DNA of 64,000 nt from Symbiodinium natans (GCA_905221605.1 CAJNDS010001668.1:1230276-1294275), one strand, 5' to 3'; shown: positions 31,818 through 42,014, counted from the first letter of the stretch. Notes: generated by a model from the sequence alone, not told the origin. Made by a program: numbers and translations.

Positions 31818-31984
31818 TACGTTTGCATACGCAGGCCTCACAACGTCAGTTGAGGGACTATGGGCTGGCAAGGCAGACACTTCACAGCACGCAGGACTTT
31901 TCCTCATGCTCTGGTCTGCAATCCTGTAACTAAAGAGTACTAAAGAGCCTAAAATTTGCGGTGGCCAGCAGGAGAATGTTCGCA
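31818..31984 (-). repeat. 5' LTR (167 bases)
   Basis: Identical to the 3' LTR. It would carry the promoter of the minus-strand element. The identical 60-codon frame seen in both LTRs is not a gene. Confidence 0.9.
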
Positions 31985-32270
31985 AGAACTAATTTAGGAA
32001 TTTTGGATCCAAATATCACGGCAGGAATATTCCTTAGTTAAAGGGTGGTATGGGAGTCTCTGGGCGCTTGGAGAATCTAGATTCACCTCTGGTTCTCAAG
32101 CTGTGAAGCGGTCTGGTTCATGTGGCAACATCTTGGTTAGTGACACACATCCAGTAAGTTTCTTCGGCAAGACCCCTGCCAATTGCCAACTAGAGGCTTC
32201 TATCTGCCTTGGTCAGATATTCCTTAATACACAATCAGGATGCTAACATGATTTCAGCAGCATTCCTCAA
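31985..32270. other. Gap: unique flank of the retroelement
   Basis: It starts with the right target duplication AGAAC (31985-31989), followed by AT-richer unique sequence with a repeated ATATTCCTTA motif and no convincing exon. Together with the left flank it represents the pre-insertion site. Confidence 0.5.
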
Positions 32271-32342
32271 GTAGGGTTAGGGTTCAGGGTTAAAATAGGG
32301 TTCAGGGTTTAGGGTTTAGGGTTTAGGGTTTAGGGAGTCTCT

Positions 32343-32450
32343 GTGTATATCTTCAAGCTTCGGACGCTGGGAGCTGCCACTGGCAGAAGTCCCCCGCAAA
32401 GCAAGATGGCCATGGAGACGCCAACAACCTGGGGTCTGCACAGCAGCTCG
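32343..32450 (+). CDS. Candidate exon, unknown protein
   Basis: 36 open codons (FKLRTLGAATGRSPPQSKMA, then METPTTWGLHSS) ending at a GTGTGT donor in phase 0. The composition is good. The start is uncertain (possible GGGAG acceptor near 32337). No family is recognised. Confidence 0.45.
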
Positions 32451-32842
32451 GTGTGTCAGGGTTTAGGGTTTAGGGTGTAGGGTGTAGGGTGTAGGGTTTA
32501 GGGTTTAGGGTTTAGGGTTTAGGGGAAGGGCTCTGCTGCAAAATGGGCTTAAGGTTGAGGGCTTCGGGTGGGGGAGGGGTCCCCACAAGCAACTTAGCAA
32601 AGGATTGTAGATTAACATATAGGGGTCGGAATAACTACAAATAGTATTCTGTCAGGGTCCCTTCAAAGTATACACAATACCCCCCCCCCCCCAGAAAAAA
32701 ACCTCTTCGAATGATTAAGGCCCCTATATTACTTGAGAGGGCGGGGGGAAGAATGGCCTTCCATATCTTAACAAGATTAGCACGGCTCTAATCGATACAG
32801 AAATAACATACTAGTTCTGAAGAGAGAATTTCGGAATTAGCT

Positions 32843-32948
32843 ACCACTTGCTTAAGAACCCTGCCCCAAAAAGAGTATATTCTTCCTTAAATAGGGACAT
32901 TGTTTTTTTGTGTTGGGTTGTCTTGGGTGTTCTTAAGCAAAGAGTAGT
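32843..32948. repeat. IR-I element
   Basis: An inverted repeat with arms CTACCACTTGCTTAAGAACCC and GGTGTTCTTAAGCAAAGAGTAG. A half-copy with GGGTTCTTAAGCAATGGTAG is at about 58786-58806. Confidence 0.7.
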
Positions 32949-32974
32949 TAGGTGCTCTACATCCCTTGCGTCAC

Positions 32975-33057
32975 CCCAGTGAACGGAGGAGGCGGGTTGC
33001 GGAAAGCCCTGGCTCCTGACTTCAGAACAACTAAGACCACAACGATGAGGCCTTCTC
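32975..33057 (+). CDS. Candidate exon, unknown protein
   Basis: An open frame (NGGGGLRKALAPDFRTTKTT) ending at TCTCAG|GGTC, just upstream of an IR-B element. No family is recognised. Confidence 0.35.
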
Positions 33058-33075
33058 AGGGTCTGACCCTAAACC

Positions 33076-33183
33076 TTGGGATGTTCCCCTCTTTTGAACA
33101 GTCCTTAATAGGGATTATAGAACCCCCCCCCCCCCCCGATTATAATACCTACTAAGGACTCTTGTTATAAGGGGGAACATCCA
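33076..33183. repeat. IR-B element with C14 run
   Basis: Arms TTGGGATGTTCCCCTC and AAGGGGGAACATCCAA, inner CAGTCCTTAATAGGGATTAT. The centre contains a poly-C run absent from other copies. Confidence 0.85.
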
Positions 33184-33671
33184 ACCTAAACCCGAAGCCC
33201 TAAACCCTAACGTTTTTTCCTAAACCCAAAGCCCTAAACCCTCAATCCCAGAGGATCCGGCGTCCCCTGATAGGGGCATTGAGGCAGATTCCTTAAATCC
33301 AAGTAACCCTAAACTTATTGGGTTTAGGGTTTCGGGTGTAGGGTTTAGGGTTTATTTAAACTTACATCAAGGGGTCGCAGGGAAGCCTGTTTCGGGAAGT
33401 CCCGGGTGAAGCAGGACCTGAAGATTCTAGACCTTACAAACCCCAAACCCTGAGGGTTGTGGGTTTAGGGTCTAGGGTTTACGGTGCTTACAAACCCCAA
33501 GCCCTTAATCCGTAAACCCCAAATACCACAAAACCCAAAAAAACACAAAAACCCAAAACCCTAAAACCCTTTATAAGCCCCTAAACCTCTAAACCCCTAA
33601 ACCCCGAAACCCCTAAACCCCAAAACCCCAAAACCCCATACCCTAAACCCGCAACTCCCTGAGAGACCCAG

Positions 33672-33750
33672 GCCCGGCGATGGCGACTGCAGCTACCTCA
33701 TTGCGTCCAAGCTCCACGCGGGAAACAGGCCAAAAAAGCCTGAACCCTAA
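33672..33750 (+). CDS. Candidate exon with OTU-like GDGDC motif
   Basis: A CCCAG acceptor and then a frame containing RPGDGDCSYLIASKLHAGN. The D-G-D-C followed by an aromatic residue recalls the catalytic cysteine motif of OTU deubiquitinases. An overlapping frame is also open, and the exon could continue or end at TAA (33748). The motif is short, so this is tentative. Confidence 0.35.
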
Positions 33751-34220
33751 ACCCTAAACCCTAAACCCTAAACCCTAAACCCTAAACCCTAAACCCTAAA
33801 CCCTAAACTGGGGTATAGACTTCGGGGGTAGTTAGGGTTCAGGGCTGGGTTTTAGGGTATAGAGTTTGGGGTTCCGGGTTTGGTGTTTGGAGTTGGGGGT
33901 TTAGGGCTTAGAGTTTGGGGTTCAAGGCTTGAGGTTTGGGGTTTAGGGTTGAAAGGGAGGGTTGCTCTGCCCTTAGTCATTCCGAATGTGCCCTCCAGAA
34001 AAATTGGGAAGGATGTAGCAAGGCCTGGTGTGGTTTTTCCTGAGTGTGCCATTCGCACTTCACCAGCTATCAGTAGGTTTCCTACACGGCCTATAGGGCC
34101 TAGTTTGTTTTAGCGTAAGGCCCAACGCGAAAGATGTGTTCAGGGTGTAGGGCTTAATAGGGTCTCACAACCAATGTCAAAGGGACTCGCTCTCCGACAC
34201 CACCCCCTTTGTGTTGCCAG

Positions 34221-34322
34221 TTGGGATGTTCCCCCTTATACGATCAGTCCCTAGTAGGGATTATAGTACCCCCTATTGTAATCCCTACTAAGGACTGTCA
34301 GTCTAGGGGGGAACATCCCAAA
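34221..34322. repeat. IR-B element, consensus copy
   Basis: TTGGGATGTTCCCCCTTATA and GGGGGGAACATCCCAA termini, inner CAGTCC..TAGTAGGGATTATAG and its complement. It forms an almost perfect hairpin. Confidence 0.9.
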
Positions 34323-34434
34323 TTGCTAGGATCTTGGAGGTTATGGAGCTCGCAGCCGCGATGCTGCTTCAGGGTTTATCAGGGTTTTGGGTTTAGGGTT
34401 TATAGCTGGCAATATTGACCGGAAACCGCCTACC

Positions 34435-34573
34435 TCGAGAACCCGTGCACTTTGCCAATAGTTGAGGTACATCTTGCGCTGTAAATTTGATCTCCCTCTG
34501 ACCTGAACTAGAGACTGTTGCCGGGAATCTCTTGAGAATGGCAAGTCGTGCAAGTTTCAACAGCCGAAAGCCT
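34435..34573 (-). CDS. Candidate exon, unknown protein (strand uncertain)
   Basis: A minus-strand frame of 46 codons (RLLKLARLAILKRFPATVSS, then REIKFTAQDVPQLLAKC) ending at a GTAGGC donor. Plus-strand frames over 34500-34640 are also open, so the strand is a preference, not a certainty. Confidence 0.4.
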
Positions 34574-34691
34574 CACCAAAGCCTCCATTTGCACAAGACG
34601 CGGCGCACACTTCTACAGCCCCAGACCTCATCCTAGGACCTTAAAAACCCGTAGTTTCAATCCCGCTACACCCAACCCCTAAACCCCTACC

Positions 34692-34790
34692 TGGGACCCG
34701 CTTTACCTACAGCTTAGTAGTAATTTAGTAGTATCTACGCTTGATGAGTAGGCAAATCCCCACAAAACTGTAGGTAAAGAGGGCACCCCC
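34692..34790. repeat. IR-F element
   Basis: Arms CTGGGACCCGCTTTACCTAC and GTAGGTAAAGAGGGCACCCC. Compare 11820-11903. Confidence 0.7.
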
Positions 34791-34827
34791 TAAGCACCCT
34801 AGGCCCTGAAGTCACCTAGCCCCGAAG

Positions 34828-34914
34828 CAGCCCCTGCGATGGGAGGCCATCTTACGGAACATCGGCCGCGAGGACCAGCCATCGAAGCTTGGCGACACGA
34901 ACACTACGGGCAGG
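34828..34914 (+). CDS. Candidate exon ending at a GTTTAGGG donor
   Basis: 29 codons (RWEAILRNIGREDQPSKLGD) after a GAAG acceptor region, ending in phase 0 directly before GTTTAGGG repeats. The composition is clearly protein-like. No family is recognised. Confidence 0.45.
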
Positions 34915-35063
34915 GTTTAGGGTTTTTAGGGTTTTTAGGGGTTCTTAGGGGTTCTTGGGGTTTAGGGTTTAAGGGGTTTGGGGTTCAGGGGTTAGATTTT
35001 AGGGGTTTAGGGGGTTGGGATTGAGGGCTCCGGGTGTTTATTACTAGGGCAAATGATCGCCAG

Positions 35064-35141
35064 GCTTGAAAGATTCGGAAGTGCACCTCGATGAGGGCTC
35101 ATTCATCGGCCTTTTTGTCTTTTGTCCTCAAGGGTGTGCAG
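35064..35141 (+). CDS. Candidate exon, unknown protein
   Basis: A CGCCAG acceptor, 25 codons (KDSEVHLDEGSFIGLFVFCP) and a GTGTAAG donor. Both splice sites are good. No family is recognised. Confidence 0.45.
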
Positions 35142-35408
35142 GTGTAAGGAGGGGCAGTTCGCTTTCGACAGTTTCGGGCTGGGGGTTGGGAGTTCGGGGA
35201 TGAGTACTGCAGAGGCGGCTTAGGGCTTAGGATTCCAAACCCCGCCCTAAGCTAAACCTCAAACTCTAATCTCGAACCCTAAGCCCTACAGTCCTGAATT
35301 TAAGCCTTAAACCCTCAACCCTCAAGCTAGAGGCCCCCCGAAGCCCTAAACTCTCAAACCCTGAACCCGGAAACCCTCAAACCCCGAACCTCTATCAACC
35401 TGTGACCC

Positions 35409-35500
35409 GTAGACCCTTAAACCCTTAAACCCTTAAACCCTTAAACCCTTAAACCCTTAAACCCTTAAACCCTTAAACCCTTAAACCCTTAACCCTTAAA
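35409..35500 (-). repeat. CCCTTAAA 8-base variant array
   Basis: About 11 units of an 8-base derivative of the telomere unit, perfectly homogenised. Confidence 0.95.
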
Positions 35501-35518
35501 CCCAATAGACCCTCAGCC

Positions 35519-35618
35519 CTGCCGTACGACATAGTCTTGGCAACAGTGAACAGGCTGCCGCCTTTGCCTCTGCGCTTTTCCTCCGACCCCGTGCTGCTGG
35601 TTGGCACTGTTCGGGTCC
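35519..35618. other. Coding-like stretch, strand unresolved
   Basis: Both strands are open for 32 or more codons: on plus DIVLATVNRLPPLPLRFSSD; on minus TSSTGSEEKRRGKGGSLFTV. One is probably an exon, but sequence alone does not decide. Confidence 0.35.
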
Positions 35619-35629
35619 AGGGGTTCAGG

Positions 35630-35708
35630 GTTCAGGGTTCAGGGTTTAGGGTTTAGGGTTTAGGGTTTAGGGTTTAGGGTTTAGGGTTTAGGGTTTAGGG
35701 TTTAGGGT
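35630..35708 (+). repeat. TTTAGGG array, about 11 units
   Basis: A tandem array. Confidence 0.95.
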
Positions 35709-35802
35709 CCAGCGAGTTCGGACTTACAAGGATTAAGAGTGCAGCGTGTTACCCTTGAGAGGGCTCAATTGAAGGTCTAGTCTTGGGGCTTGGGGGGTTT
35801 AG

Positions 35803-35885
35803 GGCCGCTGAGCGCAGTGCAATTCCTCAACTAGGGCATCTCAACGCAGGAGCTCTACCTTTGCTACGTTTGGAAATGTGCATGG
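35803..35885 (+). CDS. Candidate exon with TTTAG acceptor
   Basis: 27 codons (AIPQLGHLNAGALPLLRLEM) between a GTTTAG|G acceptor supplied by a telomere unit and a GTAAAC donor. No family is recognised. Confidence 0.4.
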
Positions 35886-36029
35886 GTAAACCCCAAACTA
35901 TAAGCTGTAAACTCTGTACCCTAACCCCCCCCCCCCTCAAACCTTAATAACTCTAAACCCCAAAGTCTAAGCTCCCTCCTCCTTCCCAGCGCTGGTACTG
36001 AAGCCTCGAAGCCTTCTGGCCCTTGGGTT

Positions 36030-36470
36030 TAGGGTTTTAGGGCTTTAAACCCCAGAACCCCGAAACCCCACAACCCCCAAACCCCCAAAACCCCAACACC
36101 CCAAAACCCCTGAACCCCGAATCCCCAAAACCCCAAACCCCCTAAGCCCCTAAACCCCTAAACCCCCTAAACCCTCTAAACCCCCTAAACCCCCTGAAAC
36201 CCGAAACCCCGAAACCCCTAAAACCCCAAAACCCCTAAACCCCAAAAACCCAAAACCCCAAAAACCCCCAAACCCCTAAGCCCCAGAACCCCAAAGCCGC
36301 TAAACCCCGAGACCCCAACACATAAAACCCCCAAACCCCAACCCGCAAACCCTAAACCTAAACCCCAACCTAAGCCCCTGTCCCCTAAAACCCTAAACCC
36401 TAAACCCTATATAAGCCCTAAACCCTAAACCCTAAAACCCTAAACCCTAAACCACCCAAAACCCCTCCCC
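36030..36470 (-). repeat. Degenerate CCCNAAA block
   Basis: 440 bases of irregular CCCCAAAA, CCCTAAA and CCCGAAA units, like a decayed array. Confidence 0.9.
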
Positions 36471-36480
36471 ACCACGTCAG

Positions 36481-36552
36481 ACGCAGGTCGCACGTCGCGC
36501 AGGGGAGGCCAAGGAGTTGGAGATGGCCCCTGGGCCTGAAGAGCAGATTTAA
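36481..36552 (+). CDS. Candidate exon upstream of the helical gene
   Basis: A GTCAG acceptor, 23 codons (QVARRAGEAKELEMAPGPEE) then TAA. It is charged and helical, resembling the exons from 37030 onward on the same strand, and may be part of that gene if an unrecognised donor precedes the stop. Confidence 0.4.
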   Translation, partial: TQVARRAGEAKELEMAPGPEEQI

Positions 36553-37029
36553 GGAGATATGGTGTTTAGGCAACCCTCCAAACCCTAAACCCTAAACTCT
36601 ATACCCAGGCTTTGGGGTTTCGATTGTTTCGGATTGAGGGTTTAGGGGTCTAAGCCCCTGAAGTACCCTAGTAGGGTTAGACTTGGGTATTGTAAGTGCA
36701 ATTCTATCTGGATTACAGTAAGAAAGCAACATAAACCTACAAGTAATATAGGGGCCTGAACAATTAGAACAGGGTTTTTTTGGGGGGGGGGGGGGAATAT
36801 TATAGTATACTCACAAAGGGACCCTAAGGAAACACTATTGGTACTCATTCCGACCCCTGCAGTACACACCAGGAAAGGATCTCCACCTACACCCTAAACC
36901 CGAAGCCGTAAACCCTAAACCCTAAACCCTAAACCCTAAACCCTAAACCCTAAACCCTCAACCCTCAACCCTCAACCCTCAACCCTAAACCCTAACCCGA
37001 AGCCCTAAACCCTAAACCCTAAACACCAG

Positions 37030-39819
37030 GAAGCCGCAAGAATTCGAGCCGAAGCCGCAGCCTTGGAGGCGGGGCTTCACTTCACAGGCATGTGGGGCCT
37101 CCCTTTCTCGAGGTCTTTTGTTGTTGTTTAGGGTTTAGGGTTTAGGGTTTAGGGTTGAGAATTTGGGGTTTAGGGTTTAGGGTTTAGGGTTTAGGGTTTG
37201 GGGTTCAGGGTTTAGGGTAGGGCTTCGGGTTTAGGGTCTAAGGTTTAGGGGTTGTGCTGTATTAGGGACCCAAAAAGCGAACCTAATGTACAGAACTACC
37301 TGTGAGAAAGAAAAAAGGCGCCGGGCTGTGTAGGGAGCCCCCCCCCAAAAGAACACCTAATTTAGAGAACTACCTATGTGGGTCATGGTTTAGCACCCAA
37401 GACCCTAAACCCTAAACCCTAAACCCTAAACCCTAAACCCTAAACCCTAAAGGTTCAGGATCTCCAGGGTCGAGGGCAGATTGTTCAGGGCCAGTTCAGG
37501 GTTTAGAGTTACCTCGGGCTGAGTACGCGAAGGCGCATGGAATGCCAAAGCTGAAAAGCATCCCCCCGCCCCCCTAAACCCGATACCCAAAGCCCGAAAC
37601 CCGAAACCCGAAACCCGAAACCCTAAGCCGTAAACCTGTAAAAAGGATACTTGGGCCTTAAAAGGGTTCCCGTGTACTAGCTTTAAAACCTTAACCCCAA
37701 AACCCCAATCCCAAACCCCAAACCCCAAACCCCAACGCGAAACCCTAAACCCTAAACCCCAAACCCCAAACCCTAAACCCTAAACCCAAACCCTAAACCC
37801 TAAACCCTAAGCCCTAAGCCCTAAACCCTAAGCCCTAAACCCTAAACCCTAAACCCTAAACCTATACAAGGACGTGTAGGCACATGGACCCGTAGGGTAA
37901 ACCCAATTAGCGAGGCCGCGGCCGCTGAGTCTCGGAGGCAAGGCCGCCGGGCGGCCCAGTGGATTGAGAGAAGGGTCTAGGGTTTAGGGTTTAGGGTTTA
38001 GGGTTTAGGGTTTAGGGTTTAGGGTTTCGGTATTCGGATTTCGGGTTTAGGGTTTAGGGATTAGGGTTTCGGGTTTCGGTTTTAGGGTTTAGAGCTTCGG
38101 GTTTCGGGTTTATGGGTTTATGGGTGTAGGGGTTTATGGGTTTATGGCTTTATGGGTTTATGGGTTTATGGGTTTCTACGTTTATGGGTTTATATAAGGT
38201 ACTTGTGACCCAGTTATAAGCCCACTTATAAGCCCCTTGAGTACACTAAGAGTGTTATAATGTGCGTGATTCGTACAGTTAGAATTCGGTTACTACGTAC
38301 CACGAACCTCCACGTGGGGTTCTTAAAAGCGGGGGGTTCATGGGGGTAGGTAGTGTAGGGAATGTCAGGGAAGCTTAGAGAGCCTTAAGGAGTAGTGGGG
38401 AGTCGGAATCTTGGGTTACATACCCCCCCCCTTGAACCCCCAGTCCCTTCAGAACCCCAGAGAGAGGTGGCCGTTGGGGTTTCAAGGGGTTTGTTGCTCG
38501 AAGCCTGAGGTCTAGCCTGCGTGAAGAATTCGAGAATTGCTTCTTACAGCGTGAGAAATTGAGGGTCCCACAGTGCAGCCTTGCCCACAACGAGAGTCGA
38601 TTAGGGGTTTAGGGTTTAAGGGTGTTAGGGTTTAGGGCTTCAGGTTCAGAACCCTAAACCCTAAACCCTAAGCCCTAAGCCCTAAACCCTAAACCCGCAA
38701 CCCTAACCCCAAGGTGCCACTGAGCTGACGGATGGGATGTCCAGCGTGTCCGCCAGCGAGCTCCGCAAGCGCCTCGCAAAGGAGGAGAGGATGGACTTCA
38801 GCTTGGCCGAGGCTCTGAAAAATTTGGTGTGTTCAGGGTTTCAGGAGCTGGGGTTTAGGTTTATTATTATGTTTTTTTGTTTGAGGGGGGGGGGGGGGGG
38901 GTGCTCTGCCCCCCCTCTTCGTGCCGCAGATACTCATTCTTCAGATTTCTTTCCATTGCCGTCTTGGGAAGGCCCAATACCCTGCCCTAAAACATAAACC
39001 CCCTGTTCCTCGTTGGCATTGGGGCTGGGTGTGGGAGGGGGGCGTGGGGGGGAAGAGGGGTTCCGGACTAAACCCTAAACCCTAAACCCTAAACCCTAAA
39101 CCCTAAACCCTAAACCCTAAACCCTAAACCCTAAACCCTAAACCCTAAACCCTAAACCCTAACCCTAAACCCGCAGGTGAAGGATCTGGTGGGCGGGATC
39201 GACCCTGTGACCAGCGTCAGCCGGATGCAAGAGCCTCCTGAGACCCTGAACCCTAAACCCTAAACCCTAAACCCGCGACACCCGAAAAAGCTGGAAATGG
39301 CTGAAGTCCTAAAACTTACACCTGAAAGCCTGAACCACAAACCCTAGCCTAAAGCCCTACTCGAAAGCTCTTGTGACTTAGTACGTCTACCAGTATCCCC
39401 TACTAGAAACCCAGTAATATTTCCCAGAATCCAACTTACTAACCCTACTTACTGAGTCAGAAGGGGTTTCAAGTAGAAACCCCAGCAACGCCGACCCAGG
39501 CACCTGCCATAAACTCCCCTCCTTTTGACCCCACCCAGATCCTCTCCATTAGGGTTCGGGATGTCAGGGTTTCGGGGCTTATAGGGTTTAGGAATTCCGG
39601 GTTTAGGGTTTAGGGATGTTTAGAGTTTAGAGCAGGTTTAGGGGAGTCTAGGGTTCAGGGATAAAGGGGTTTAGGGTTTAGGGTTTAGGGTTTAGGGTTT
39701 GGGGGTTTCAGGGTTTGAGGGTTCAGGCACGGGGCTTTTGGGGCTTCGGGTCCAAGGAGAAGCTGGCCAGCGAGGACTTTGAGATCAAGTTGCAGATGTG
39801 TCTTGGCACCCTGCTGTGA
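37030..39819 (+). CDS. Multi-exon gene for an alpha-helical protein of unknown function
   Basis: Proposed exons: 37030-37112 (EAARIRAEAAALEAGLHFTG; CACCAG acceptor, GTCTTT donor, phase 2); about 37911-37974 (SEAAAAESRRQGRRAAQWIE; AATTAG acceptor with one base that restores phase, GTCTAG donor); about 38730-38829 (ASELRKRLAKEERMDFSLAE, then ALKNL; GTGTGT donor); 39174-39246 (VKDLVGGIDPVTSVSRMQEP; CCCGCAG acceptor); 39757-39819 (EKLASEDFEIKLQMCLGTLL, then TGA). An extra candidate (39278-39345, KKLEMAEVLKLTPESLNHKP) may also belong. Phases agree at three junctions. All introns hold telomere-type tracts. The product is charged and mostly helical; I do not recognise the family. The donor of the fourth exon is unclear (GA or GC type). 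Confidence 0.5.
37630..37897. repeat. IR-A element split by about 170 bases of telomere-type repeat
   Basis: GATACTTGGGCCTTAAAAGG and CGTGTACTAGCTTTA of the left/central part, and TAGGCACATGGACCCGTAGGG of the right end, are separated by CCCTAAA, CCCCAAA and CCCTAAG units (about 37690-37860). It lies within an intron of the 37030 gene model. Confidence 0.7.
38192..38313. repeat. IR-G element
   Basis: GGTACTTGTGACCCAGTTATAA on the left and GGTTACTACGTACCACGAACC on the right, with the CTTATAAGCCCCTTGAG centre. Intronic in the 37030 model. Confidence 0.65.
39066..39165 (-). repeat. CCCTAAA array, about 14 units
   Basis: A tandem array ending just before the CCCGCAG acceptor at 39173. Confidence 0.95.
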
Positions 39820-40129
39820 GGTTCGGGGCTTCACAAGGGTTTAGGGCTTTGGGTTTCGGGTTTTCGGGTTTGGGTTTAAATTGCTCTGGGGTTGTAGGAT
39901 TTTGTAGGGTTCTAGGCATAGGGTTATAGGGTTATAGGATTCTTGGTAGCCTGGTGGTACCTATTGTTTGTGTTTTTGCGTTCTGGGTTTCCATCATTCA
40001 AGAATCCGACCCTTGGTGCCTTAATTCTACGTTGGTTGCTGGGCTTAAATTCAGATACCAAAGTAGACTGATTGGAGTGGTTCCTACATAGTACCTGAAC
40101 CCTAAACCCCTCTTGTTATGGCAACTTAG

Positions 40130-40192
40130 TTCATGTTCCGTACTACAACATGGGTCGAAAGAGGCCCAGTGAGGGATTCTGCACCATTGCGG
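40130..40192 (+). CDS. Candidate exon, unknown protein
   Basis: A CAACTTAG acceptor, 20 codons (VPYYNMGRKRPSEGFCTIA) and a GTTTAGG donor. No family is recognised. Confidence 0.35.
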
Positions 40193-40227
40193 GTTTAGGC
40201 TTTACCTAGAGTACTGTACCCAATAAA

Positions 40228-40272
40228 TACACACATATATACATATATATATATACATATATATATATATCC
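40228..40272. repeat. TATATA microsatellite
   Basis: It ends four bases before the start codon proposed at 40277, so an AT-rich tract lies at the 5' end of that gene. Confidence 0.9.
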
Positions 40273-40276
40273 CAAA

Positions 40277-41289
40277 ATGGCACATGTTCTCGAACCCTGT
40301 CGGTAAGATACCAATGAAAGGTCCTAGTCCTCGGTAGCCTGGCAGCTCAACCAGGCGCTGTCATTTTTCTAGGGGCATTGTCGACCTCGGTTCGAGTGTG
40401 GTGGCCCCCTCCCCCTCCCCCTCCCCCCCCCCCACTCCCTGCCCATCTGTGCCCAACTGCGGGTTTGGGGTTTCGGGTTTAGGGTTTAGGGTTTTAGGGT
40501 TTAGGGTTTAGGGTTTACGGTTTAGGGTTTTCGGTTTAGGGTTTAGGGTCTCGACACAGCAACCTGCACCTAGGTTGATTTCTGCGAAGGTGGAGACCAC
40601 ACGGGCCCTCCAGAATGCCCTCGAAGCAGAGGCGGATTTCTGCAGCGTTTGCCATGAACATTTTGACCCATGTCTGTTCGAAGCCCTAAGGGTCCATGTA
40701 CCTAAATAGGGAATACTTGGGCCTTAAAGTCCTTCCTATATAGGGACTCTGGGGCCCAAGTATATAAATATATAATAATACTAAGGTACAGGGACCCTTA
40801 GGGAAGGAGAGAGAGAGAGAGAGACAGAGAGACAAGGACACAGACAGAGAGACTGAGACACAGAGACAGAGAGAGAAAGACAGACCAAGATCTATAAGGG
40901 TGCGGTGGCGGGGATGGGGCGAACCGCTCATCGTTAAAAAGGGGAAAAGTCGATCAACCTCTCAAGAACGGAAATGATTCCCTGAAACAGGGGACATTTG
41001 CCATAAATTGTTGGCAAATTTCCTATCTAGTTTTTTGAGGTACTCTAGGTAGCGTCTGCCATAATTACAAAGCACCTCCTCCCTTGGCTACCAACGACCC
41101 AGCCCTCAAAAGCAGACCCACACCCCTAAATAGTGCCTAAACCCTGTAAGCCCAAACCCTAACACCGTAATCCCAGCCAGTGGCCTCCTCAGGCGTCGGC
41201 GCCCAAGATTGAGGAGGAGATCAAGAGCGTTTTCGCAGCGGAGGTCGATGGGGAGGCGCCCTGGCGTGGAGCATTGTGCAAGGGCTTTG
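40277..41289 (+). CDS. Gene start: four exons, Cys-x2-Cys (RING-like?) protein
   Basis: Exon 1 (40277-40302): ATG in AAAATGG, MAHVLEPC, strong GTAAGA donor. A 70-base intron ends TTTTTCTAG. Exon 2 (40373-40462): GIVDLGSSVVAPSPSPSPP..., donor GTTTGG, phase 2. Exon 3 (40574 to about 40691): CACCTAG acceptor whose first base restores phase, ALQNALEAEADFCSVCHEHF then DPCLFEA. Its best donor, AAGG|GTCC, lies inside the IR-A terminus at 40684. Exon 4 (41181-41289): CAG acceptor in phase 0, SAPKIEEEIKSVFAAEVDGE, APWRGALCKGF, donor GTTACC. All four junctions agree in phase. C-S-V-C-H-E-H-F resembles the first zinc pair of a RING finger, but the other zinc ligands were not found. Function unknown. Confidence 0.6.
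40684..40803. repeat. IR-A element inside an intron
   Basis: CCCTAAGGGTCCATGTACC and CCCTTAGGG termini. Its left terminus overlaps the proposed end of exon 3 of the 40277 gene and would supply the GT donor. A GA-rich tract (GAGAGA/GACAGA) follows to 40875. Confidence 0.9.
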
Positions 41290-42014
41290 GTTACCATAAA
41301 TTTTAGGGTTTAGGGTTTACGGTTTAGGGTTTAGGGTTTAGGGTCTAGGGTCTAGGGTCTAGGGTTTAGGGTTTAGGGTTTAGGGTTTAGGTTAGTTCAG
41401 GCTTCTTTCAGCAGAACTGCCAAGACTGAAAAGAAGGCTCACAGGACTTAGAATTCAGTTGCATCTGAGTCATATTGTGGCTAGACCCTTAATTCCCCTA
41501 AGCCCTAAACTACAGGGGGGTAGTTGCTTGGCTGGAACTATAGGATCCCCTACACCCTAACCCCTAAACCCTATAAACCCTGAACTCCAACTAGAATTCC
41601 AGTCCGGGGGGTTCGGCGCTTCCTTTGCCCCTCCCTATGCCCCGCCAGCCTTGTAACCCCAAGCACGGACCTAGGCAGGCCCTTGGGATATGTTTATATT
41701 GTCCACTACTATAACCCTAAACCCTAAACCCTAAACCCTAAACCCTAAACCCTAAACCCTATAGGGTTTTAAGAGGATTATATGTAAGGGCCATCCGAGG
41801 GACTCAATCGCCTGCCACCCCTGTCGAGGATCGGAGCCTGGGCATCCGCGTGGCGTCTCTGTCAGCATGGGGATCGCTTTATCTCTTTTTAGGGCTCAGG
41901 GCTCAGGGTTTAGAGGGCTTGGGGCTCGAGGCTTCCCACTGGGTCCCTTCCAAGCTACGAAGTTTAAGACCTGTGCACTTGTAAGGTTGGTGTCTTCGGG
42001 CGCAAATCCTAACC

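Larger units (their letters stand above)
28255..31984 (-). mobile_element. Gag-only (non-autonomous) LTR retrotransposon, minus strand
   Basis: A 3,730-base element with 167-base direct repeats that are identical over their whole length, a 5-base flanking duplication, a polypurine tract before the 3' LTR and a primer-binding-like site after the 5' LTR. The single ORF encodes a Gag-like protein with two zinc-binding motifs. No protease, integrase, reverse transcriptase or RNase H is present, so it would depend on another element for those functions, like the terminal-repeat-with-gag elements described in plants. Identical LTRs imply recent insertion. The Gag layout suggests Copia rather than Gypsy, but that is an inference. 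Confidence 0.85.

Noticed and set aside
32952-33155. Whole 67-codon ORF as a gene
   Set aside because: Its 3' part is an IR-B element with a poly-C run; only the first half is kept as a candidate exon.
40318-40410. A tRNA gene suggested by GGTTCGAGT near 40390
   Set aside because: The T-arm and acceptor stem do not pair, and the site overlaps a well-supported intron/exon junction.
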